From NCBI GenBank assembly GCA_009692155.1, contig SHZW01000005.1, positions 1 through 64,000 of the forward strand: a stretch of DNA of 64,000 nt. The letters are read 5' to 3'. Below, piece after piece: positions 57,508 through 64,000 of the stretch. A program made the position numbers and the translations under genes. The notes below the pieces were generated by a model. It saw only the letters and a program-made list of their open reading frames with translations, was not told the DNA's origin and did no database searches. This DNA comes from Nitrospiraceae bacterium. Its GTDB lineage: Bacteria > Nitrospirota > Nitrospiria > Nitrospirales > Nitrospiraceae. The first letter of the stretch is position 1. Each line of letters starts with the position of its first letter.

Positions 57508-58770
57508 ATGAAGAAAGAATACCCAGCAGAGACAGAAGCGGCGGTAGGGCTGGCTGTGGAGGAAGACGATCCGGAAGCGGGGGACGTGCTCGAGCGTATC
57601 GAGCGCGGCAACAGCGTTTCGGCTGAGAAGGACGAAGCGCCAGAAGAGAAGAGAAAGGGAAAGGCCACGTCCGCCGACCGGGGGTCGTCCGGGCCTTTTG
57701 AGTTGGAGTCTATTTACTTCCGCTCGTTCGGCGAACGGCCGCTGCTGAACCGTGAGCAGGAGGTCACGCTCGCCAAGCGGATCGATCGGGCCGATCACGC
57801 CATCCGTGCCGCCCTTCGGGAAGTTGCCGCGCTCGCCGTGCACATGCGCAAGACGGACAATCTACGGGATGCGATGCACGAGCTGCATGAGGTGCGTGGG
57901 TTGAGCGGCCTCTCCGCGATGGCCCTGGAGAGAGCGGACGTCGCGCTGCTCGCGGTGCTGCAGGAAGCCCGTGGACCGAGCAAGGTTGCGGCCCAGCGGG
58001 TGAAGCAATTGAGCCGCTGCCGGCGGCAGATCCGCGAGGCGCGCGTGGAATTCGAGCGCACCAAGGACGAAATGGTCCGGTACAATTTGCGGCTGGTCGT
58101 GGACATCGCCAAGCATTACAACGGCCGTGGATTGGGGCTGCTGGATCTGGTGCAGGAAGGCAATATCGGGCTGATGAAGGCCACCGAGCGGTTCCAGTAC
58201 CGCAAGGGATTCAAGTTCAGCACCTACGCGACCTGGTGGATTCGCCAGGGCATCACGCGCGCGCTGGCCGACCAATCGCGGACCATCCGGCTCCCCGTGC
58301 ACCTGACCGAAGCGTCGAACCGGATTCTCCGCACATCGCGCCGGCTGGTGCAACGGCTCGGGCGGGAACCAAGGATCGGGGAACTCAGCGAGGCGCTCAG
58401 CCTGCGCCCGGAGAAAATCCGGGAGACCATGCAGCCGTTCCAGGAGCCCGTGTCGCTGGATAATCCGGTCGGAGACGGCGACACTCAACTGGGCGATCTG
58501 ATTGCAGACGGCCAGGCGTTGCCGCCGGACGCGCACATCAACCGGATCGAGCAGACGCGCGAGATGGACCGGATCCTGTCCACGTTAACGCCGCGCGAGC
58601 AGCTCGTGATCCGGATGCGGTTCGGCATCGGGCAGGATGAGCCGTTCACGTTGGAGCAAGTCGGCCAGCAACTGCTCGTGACGCGCGAGCGAATCAGGCA
58701 GATCGAAGCCAAGGCGCTCAAGAAACTCAAGACGCCGGAAATCCGGCAGATGTTCGCGTCCATCAAGTAA
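57508..58770 (+). CDS. RNA polymerase sigma-70 family factor (RpoD/RpoS-like, group 1/2)
   Basis: KGFKFSTYATWWIRQGITRALADQSRTIRLPVHLTE...TLTPREQLVIRMRFGIG...LLVTRERIRQIEAKALKKLK. Confidence 0.93.
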   Translation: MKKEYPAETEAAVGLAVEEDDPEAGDVLERIERGNSVSAEKDEAPEEKRKGKATSADRGSSGPFELESIYFRSFGERPLLNREQEVTLAKRIDRADHAIRAALREVAALAVHMRKTDNLRDAMHELHEVRGLSGLSAMALERADVALLAVLQEARGPSKVAAQRVKQLSRCRRQIREARVEFERTKDEMVRYNLRLVVDIAKHYNGRGLGLLDLVQEGNIGLMKATERFQYRKGFKFSTYATWWIRQGITRALADQSRTIRLPVHLTEASNRILRTSRRLVQRLGREPRIGELSEALSLRPEKIRETMQPFQEPVSLDNPVGDGDTQLGDLIADGQALPPDAHINRIEQTREMDRILSTLTPREQLVIRMRFGIGQDEPFTLEQVGQQLLVTRERIRQIEAKALKKLKTPEIRQMFASIK

Positions 58771-58805
58771 GTGGGCTAGTAAGCGTGTCGCGAGCGCGAT
58801 GTAAT

Positions 58806-58829
58806 CGGGCGAGGCCTCGGCCTCGCCCG
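58806..58829. terminator. Hairpin after the sigma factor gene, possible terminator
   Basis: cgggcgaggcc-tc-ggcctcgcccg stem followed by tgttgtgt. Confidence 0.5.
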
Positions 58830-58912
58830 TGTTGTGTGGAGCCCGGAAGTCCCTTCCTCCGTCGTCGGATTTGTGAGAGAATGCCCGCCGGTTTGTCGGA
58901 GGGAGAGCCGGG

Positions 58913-59953
58913 ATGGCGCGGGACAGTCGGCACGCAGCATTCATGACCGGGGCCATGCTGCTCGCATGGCTCGCATGTTTCCCCGGGACCAGCGCCCACG
59001 CCCAAAACGGCGCCCAGCCGGCCAAACCAAAAGACCTGTCCGTGCCCGCGGTGGTCGCGGCGGTCCGTCCATCCGTGGTGACTATCCTCGCCCGCGGCGT
59101 CCCGCCCGTATCGGCTCAGCACGGTTTCCCTTCCGGTTCCGGCTTCATCATCGACGAGAGAGGCTACATTCTCACGAACAACCACCTTGTCGAAGGCGTG
59201 AAAAGCATCGTGGTCGGGCTGTCAAACGGGCGGCTGACACCGGGACGAGTGGTGGCGCGTGATTTTCTGCTGGATCTGGCGCTCGTGAAGATTTCAGCCG
59301 CCGATCTCATCGCCGTGACGCTCGGCCAGTCGTCGCTGCTCCAGATCGGCGAGACCGTCATCGCCATCGGTAATCCGTTAAAAGGCGGCTCTTCCGTGAC
59401 GGTCGGTGTCGTCAGCGCGGTGGACCGCTCGATCCTGACCCCGGACGGAGAAACGCTCTATGACCTCATCCAGACGGACGCCACCACCAACCTCGGCAAC
59501 AGCGGAGGGCCGCTGGTGGACCTGTCGGGCCGCGTGGTCGGGATCAACACGGCGGCCGCCCCGTCGGCGCAGGCCATCAGCTACGCGATTTCCATGGATG
59601 CCGCCGCTCCCTATATTCAATCAATGCTGGTTCGTGGAACGGTCCTCCGGCCGGATATCGGCTTTGTTCCGGTGACCGTCACGCCGAGCGTGGTGGCCAG
59701 CTTCAATCTGGAGATCGATCGCGGCGTGCTGGCCGTTCAGCTCGATCCGGCCAAACATCTGGGACGGCTCGGCATGCAAAGCGGCGACGTGGTCACCGCC
59801 GTGGACAACGTTGAGATCTACAACATCGGGGACTTCTGGCACGCGTATCTGAGTCCCGCCGACAAAGTTCCGGCAAAACTGAGTGTCTTTGGGAAAAAAG
59901 GCCCCTTTTCGATTTCACTGCCGCGGCCGCCGGCACCGCCGGTGAACCGGTGA
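58913..59953 (+). CDS. Trypsin-like serine protease with PDZ domain (HtrA/DegP-like)
   Basis: GSGFIIDERGYILTNNHLVEG...DLALVKI...TDATTNLGNSGGPLVDLSGRVVGINTA. Confidence 0.9.
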   Translation: MARDSRHAAFMTGAMLLAWLACFPGTSAHAQNGAQPAKPKDLSVPAVVAAVRPSVVTILARGVPPVSAQHGFPSGSGFIIDERGYILTNNHLVEGVKSIVVGLSNGRLTPGRVVARDFLLDLALVKISAADLIAVTLGQSSLLQIGETVIAIGNPLKGGSSVTVGVVSAVDRSILTPDGETLYDLIQTDATTNLGNSGGPLVDLSGRVVGINTAAAPSAQAISYAISMDAAAPYIQSMLVRGTVLRPDIGFVPVTVTPSVVASFNLEIDRGVLAVQLDPAKHLGRLGMQSGDVVTAVDNVEIYNIGDFWHAYLSPADKVPAKLSVFGKKGPFSISLPRPPAPPVNR

Positions 59954-60663
59954 GGCCGACGGCATCGCATAGTCAGGACACCGGGAGCGCGTTCGCCGCT
60001 GCGGGCGTGCCTGGCGTGCTGATCCAGTGCGGGCGTCTGGACTATGAAACGGCGTGGGCGCTCCAGCGCCGGCTTGCCGACGAGCGGCGGACCGGGCAGC
60101 GGCCCGACATGCTCCTGCTGCTCGAACACGAACCGGTGTTTACGGTCGGGCGAACGGCTCACGCGGAACATTGGGGAGGCAGTGAAGAGGCCACGCACGT
60201 GGCCGGCATCCCCGCGTATCGCACGGAGCGGGGCGGGTCAGTGACGTATCATGGCCCCGGCCAGCTCGTCGGATACCCAATTTTAAAACTGACTCGGTTT
60301 TGCGAGGGTCCCAAGACCTATGTGCGGATGCTGGAGGAAGTTATTATTCTCACCCTGGCCCGGTGGGAGATCACCGGCCGGCGCGCTGAGAAATTGCCCG
60401 GTGTCTGGGTGGGCGACGAACGGCCGGCGAAGATCGCGGCGGTCGGCACACGCATCGAACGCGGAATCACGCTGCACGGGTTTGCGTTGAACGTCGCTGT
60501 GGACCTGGCGCCGTTTGCGCACATTGTGCCTTGCGGTATTGCCGGCTGCCGCGTGACCTCGATGGCGGAAATGCTGGAGGATCCCGTCGATCTGGCCGAG
60601 GTTCGCCGGTGCGTGGCCGAACGGTTTGCCGATGTCTTTGGACTGGAATGGACGGGGTCGTGA
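59950..60663 (+). CDS. lipB: Lipoyl(octanoyl) transferase
   Basis: ERGGSVTYHGPGQLVGYPILKLTRF...GVWVGDERPAKIAAVGTRIERGITLHGFALNV...IVPCGI. Confidence 0.93.
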   Translation: MRPTASHSQDTGSAFAAAGVPGVLIQCGRLDYETAWALQRRLADERRTGQRPDMLLLLEHEPVFTVGRTAHAEHWGGSEEATHVAGIPAYRTERGGSVTYHGPGQLVGYPILKLTRFCEGPKTYVRMLEEVIILTLARWEITGRRAEKLPGVWVGDERPAKIAAVGTRIERGITLHGFALNVAVDLAPFAHIVPCGIAGCRVTSMAEMLEDPVDLAEVRRCVAERFADVFGLEWTGS

Positions 60664-60665
60664 AG

Positions 60666-61937
60666 ATGGCGCACGCCCTTCCGCAAGAGATGGACAATCA
60701 TACCTTCCGGCTCGCCGTGGCGCAGTTCGATCGTGCGGCGGAATTGATGCAGTTTGACCCGAACCTTTGTCAGCGCCTGAAGCTGCCGGATCGCTCGCTG
60801 GTCGTGAGCGTGCCTGTCCGGATGGACGACGGCCGCGTGGAAGTTTTCACCGGCTATCGCGTGATTCACGATTCCTCGCGCGGGCCGTCGAAAGGCGGCA
60901 TTCGTTACCATCCTGACGTAAATTTGGGTGAAGTCGCGGCACTGGCCATGTGGATGACGTGGAAGTGCGCCCTGACCGGCCTGCCTTACGGCGGCGCCAA
61001 GGGTGGTGTGCGGGTGGACCAGAAAAAGCTCTCGCGCGGCGAGCTGCAGCGGCTGACGCGCCGGTATGCAGCCGAGATCTTTCCATTCATCGGTCCGGAC
61101 AAGGACGTGCCGGCCCCCGATGTGGGAACCGACGCCCAGGTGATGGCCTGGATCATGGACACCTACAGCATGCAGGTGGGCTTCGCATCGCCGGGCGTGG
61201 TGACCGGTAAGCCGCTGTCCATCGGCGGGAGCCTGGGGCGCGAGGAAGCCACGGGCCGCGGCGTCGTTTACGTGACCCTCGAGGCCATGAAACATCTCCG
61301 CCTGGATCCGAAGAAAGCGACGGTGGCAATCCAGGGGTTCGGCAATGTCGGATCGCATACCGCGCGCATCATGCACGAGGTCGGCGCGAAGGTTGTCGCA
61401 GTCAGCGACGTCACCGGCGGCCTCTACAACAAAAATGGTCTCGACATTCCGAAACTTCTCGCTGCATCGAAAGACAAGGGCCGGTCGCTTCGTGAAACCA
61501 AACTCGGCGACCGGATCACCAATGAAGACCTGCTGCAACTGGACTGCACGGTGCTCGTGCCGGCTGCCTTGTCGGAACAGATCACGGCGACGAACGCAGC
61601 AAAGGTCCGCTGCAAGATTCTCGCGGAAGGCGCGAACGGTCCGACAACCCTTGAGGCGGACGAGATTCTCCACGACAAGGGGATCTTCATCATCCCGGAT
61701 ATCCTCGCCAATTCGGGCGGTGTGATCGTGTCCTATTTCGAATGGGTGCAGGATGTGCAGCGGTTTTTTTTGAAGGAACAGGACATCCGGGACCGGCTGC
61801 ATGAGATCATCACATCGGCCTTTCACCGGACGCTGGACTTTTCCACGAAGCAGAAGGCGACCATGCGCATGGCGGCTCTGATGAGCGGCATCGATCAGGT
61901 CGCGAAAGCTCACCTGGCCAGCGGACTTTACCCGTGA
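60666..61937 (+). CDS. gdhA: Glutamate dehydrogenase (Glu/Leu/Phe/Val family)
   Basis: GPSKGGIRYHPDVNLGEVAALAMWMTWKCALTGLPYGGAKGGVRVDQKKLS...AIQGFGNVGSHTARIM. Confidence 0.93.
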   Translation: MAHALPQEMDNHTFRLAVAQFDRAAELMQFDPNLCQRLKLPDRSLVVSVPVRMDDGRVEVFTGYRVIHDSSRGPSKGGIRYHPDVNLGEVAALAMWMTWKCALTGLPYGGAKGGVRVDQKKLSRGELQRLTRRYAAEIFPFIGPDKDVPAPDVGTDAQVMAWIMDTYSMQVGFASPGVVTGKPLSIGGSLGREEATGRGVVYVTLEAMKHLRLDPKKATVAIQGFGNVGSHTARIMHEVGAKVVAVSDVTGGLYNKNGLDIPKLLAASKDKGRSLRETKLGDRITNEDLLQLDCTVLVPAALSEQITATNAAKVRCKILAEGANGPTTLEADEILHDKGIFIIPDILANSGGVIVSYFEWVQDVQRFFLKEQDIRDRLHEIITSAFHRTLDFSTKQKATMRMAALMSGIDQVAKAHLASGLYP

Positions 61938-62033
61938 AAGGCGTGACGCGTGAACCGTGATCAGTGATGAGAACAAACACGGCATAAGATTTTACTCGTC
62001 ACGCATAACGGATTACGGATCACGGGGTAACGC

Positions 62034-62420
62034 ATGACCTACCTGCTGGCGGCGATTGCCGGAATCTGGATGGCCGATGGTGTGGCGCTTCTTGTTGCGC
62101 CTCGCCACGTGATGGCGCACGTGCGGGAGGCGTTGGCTCTGGCGCCGTCGCTGCTCCGGTTGGAAGGCGCCGCAGCCTGCCTGGGGGTCGTTCTGCTGCT
62201 GGGTACGGAGGGAATCCATTATCAGCCGCTTTGGATGGTGACCGGCTCTGCGATGGTTCTGAAAGGATTGTTCCTGGCGATGGGGCCCGAGCCCTGGCGG
62301 CATTGGCTCGTCGACTGGTGTCTGCAGCGGGAAGATGTGGATTACCGGTTCTGGGGGCTGGGTCTCTGCACCCTGGCGGCGCTACTGCTGCATGCGCTCG
62401 GCTGGATCGGGAACCGGTAA
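62034..62420 (+). CDS. Hypothetical membrane protein
   Basis: 128-aa ORF with several hydrophobic helices. Confidence 0.65.
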   Translation: MTYLLAAIAGIWMADGVALLVAPRHVMAHVREALALAPSLLRLEGAAACLGVVLLLGTEGIHYQPLWMVTGSAMVLKGLFLAMGPEPWRHWLVDWCLQREDVDYRFWGLGLCTLAALLLHALGWIGNR

Positions 62421-62422
62421 CG

Positions 62423-62812
62423 GTGCAGACGACGTTGGTCCTGGGCTTCGTCAGTCTGCTCTGGCTTGCCGCTGGGATCATGATGATTGTGGCGCCGGCC
62501 TGGCTGAGCGGATACATACAGCGGAATATGGCCGATCCTTTTTCGCGATTTCTCCTGTTGCAGGGAGCCGTGCTGGCCGGGGTGCTGGTCGTGCTCGGAT
62601 CGTCAATGGAGCAGCGATCCTGGTTCTGGATCGCGGTCGGGAGCCTGGCGACGGCCAAAGCGTTGGTCCTGCTCGGTCTCCCGGCGCACCACCGCGACCG
62701 GCTCCTTGCCTGGTGGTGCGCGAGACCCCTGTGGTTTCAACGGCTGGCCGGCCTCATGACTGTCTCGCTGGCGATACTTCTGGCGATCGATGCGGGACGG
62801 TTGGGTGGGTAA
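62423..62812 (+). CDS. Hypothetical membrane protein (GTG start)
   Basis: VQTTLVLGFVSLLWLAAGIMMIVAPAWLSGYIQRN...; similar topology to the preceding ORF. Confidence 0.65.
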   Translation: MQTTLVLGFVSLLWLAAGIMMIVAPAWLSGYIQRNMADPFSRFLLLQGAVLAGVLVVLGSSMEQRSWFWIAVGSLATAKALVLLGLPAHHRDRLLAWWCARPLWFQRLAGLMTVSLAILLAIDAGRLGG

Positions 62813-63093
62813 TGGATCTTCGTTCCCTGTGGGACCAGCATCGCATGGCGGACTGGCCGAAGTTTTCACATCGAAGCGAAGGAGAGCTGATGACGCTGGA
62901 CACGGTCATCAGCGGGTGCGTCACCTATTATTTCGACGAGCAGAACCTTGATGCCCAGCGCGTGGCGATGCTGGGGCACTGTCTCGACGATCTCGATACG
63001 CTGCTGCCCGATGTGCCGGAAGAAGCCGGCGGGTACTTCGTGCGCTTGCGCGCCCTCGCCGGCATGCTCCTCGAGACATCCCGACAGGGGTAA
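62813..63093 (+). CDS. Hypothetical protein
   Basis: MDLRSLWDQHRMADWPKFSHRSEGELMTLDTVISGCVTYYFDEQ... Confidence 0.6.
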
Positions 63094-63193
63094 GCGTTGG
63101 CTGGAAGAAAAATTCTCCGCTTGCCTTGCATGTGCAGGGAGGCGTTCGCTACAATGCCGTGTCTTTTTCCCCGGTTTCATGAAGGAGGACTCA

Positions 63194-63733
63194 ATGGACG
63201 TGCAGTCCTGGCGGTTTGGGCTCATGGCGATCGGGTTCACGGCCGTGCTCGGCGCGGCGAATCTGCTCGGTGCCGAGCCCTACGAATTAAGCAGGAACGA
63301 CGTGATGGACCCCAAAGGCATCAAGAGTCCAGACGTATCGCTGTATGGCGTCAAGCTCGGCGATCCGGAGAGCAAGGCCTTCGACATGCTCGTGAATGAA
63401 AAAATTACGGGCGTCAAAACGGAGCAGGAAGGCACATTTTTGCTGTTGCTGGATGCGCGCAAGCCGACGGGGCCGATGGCCGGCGTGCGGTTGATGGACG
63501 GGAAAGTCGATCTGATTTTCATCAACAACCGTTTCGCGTACAAAGTCCGCGGACTTTTCCGCAACGTCCTCAACAGCGAGAGCCCTGACGACATCCGCCA
63601 GCTGCTTGGCAAGGAGGATTGCGGAGACGAGAATGTGATGGGCGCTGCGATGAACTATGCGAAGCAGGGTGTGCTCATCAATTACCTGGGCAAGGACGTC
63701 AACGTCGAATTCTCCGTTCCCGGCGGCTGCTGA
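63194..63733 (+). CDS. Hypothetical exported protein
   Basis: Signal-like N-terminus MDVQSWRFGLMAIGFTAVLGAANLLG; AAGGAGG RBS. Confidence 0.65.
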   Translation: MDVQSWRFGLMAIGFTAVLGAANLLGAEPYELSRNDVMDPKGIKSPDVSLYGVKLGDPESKAFDMLVNEKITGVKTEQEGTFLLLLDARKPTGPMAGVRLMDGKVDLIFINNRFAYKVRGLFRNVLNSESPDDIRQLLGKEDCGDENVMGAAMNYAKQGVLINYLGKDVNVEFSVPGGC

Positions 63734-63859
63734 GCGGCAATTTCCCTACACCCTCCTGCCGCAGGCAGAGTCCTTCGGAAAAGCTCCGAACCATCCCCTC
63801 AAAGTTCTTTGTGCAATTCCGTGCGTGTGAATCGGCGCCAGGGCCGGCGCGCGCGGGAG

Positions 63860-64000
63860 TTACTGCAGCGACTGCATGCCCTGGCGCAGCAGCGAGGAGG
63901 CGGTATCCCACCGGCGGTTGGCGTGCAGGAGCACAAGCAGCACCTCTTTGCCGTCTTGGGAGGCCTTGGCCACGAGACAGCGTCCGGCCTGTGAAGTAAA
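63860..64000 (-). CDS. C-terminal end of a D-alanyl-D-alanine carboxypeptidase-like protein (runs off the window)
   Basis: FTSQAGRCLVAKASQDGKEVLLVLLHANRRWDTASSLLRQGMQSLQ*. Confidence 0.6.
   Translation of the reverse strand, partial: FTSQAGRCLVAKASQDGKEVLLVLLHANRRWDTASSLLRQGMQSLQ

Overview
64 kb of a GC-rich chromosome whose gene content resembles Nitrospira/Nitrospirota (inference from family content only; no search was run). Most of the window is ordinary core metabolism: a minus-strand argD-argF-argG-argH-lipoprotein-lysA-dapF-dapA-dapB block, plus dapL, folK-panC, aroK-aroE, trmI, nfeD-slipin, a sigma-70 factor, an HtrA-like protease, lipB and glutamate dehydrogenase. The standout is a ~9.4 kb block (about 42157-51569). 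It is bounded by a 48-bp exact direct repeat of the 3' end of a tRNA-Arg(TCG) gene and has a truncated tyrosine integrase next to the intact tRNA. It carries a complete bacterial proteasome / ubiquitin-like conjugation operon: ARC/Mpa ATPase, Dop, a 64-aa Pup/UBact-like modifier ending in RTGQ, PrcB, PrcA and PafA. The ATPase ends in GQII rather than the canonical GQYL docking tail. Other notable items: two in-frame Gln-to-stop interruptions (a CxxC-PilZ paralogue and a slipin), a frameshifted P-loop ATPase pseudogene, a glycerate-kinase C-terminal remnant, a chimeric junction near nt 620, two short zinc-ribbon ORFs missing from the ORF track, and several families of dispersed intergenic word repeats that in two cases encode the N-termini of exported proteins.
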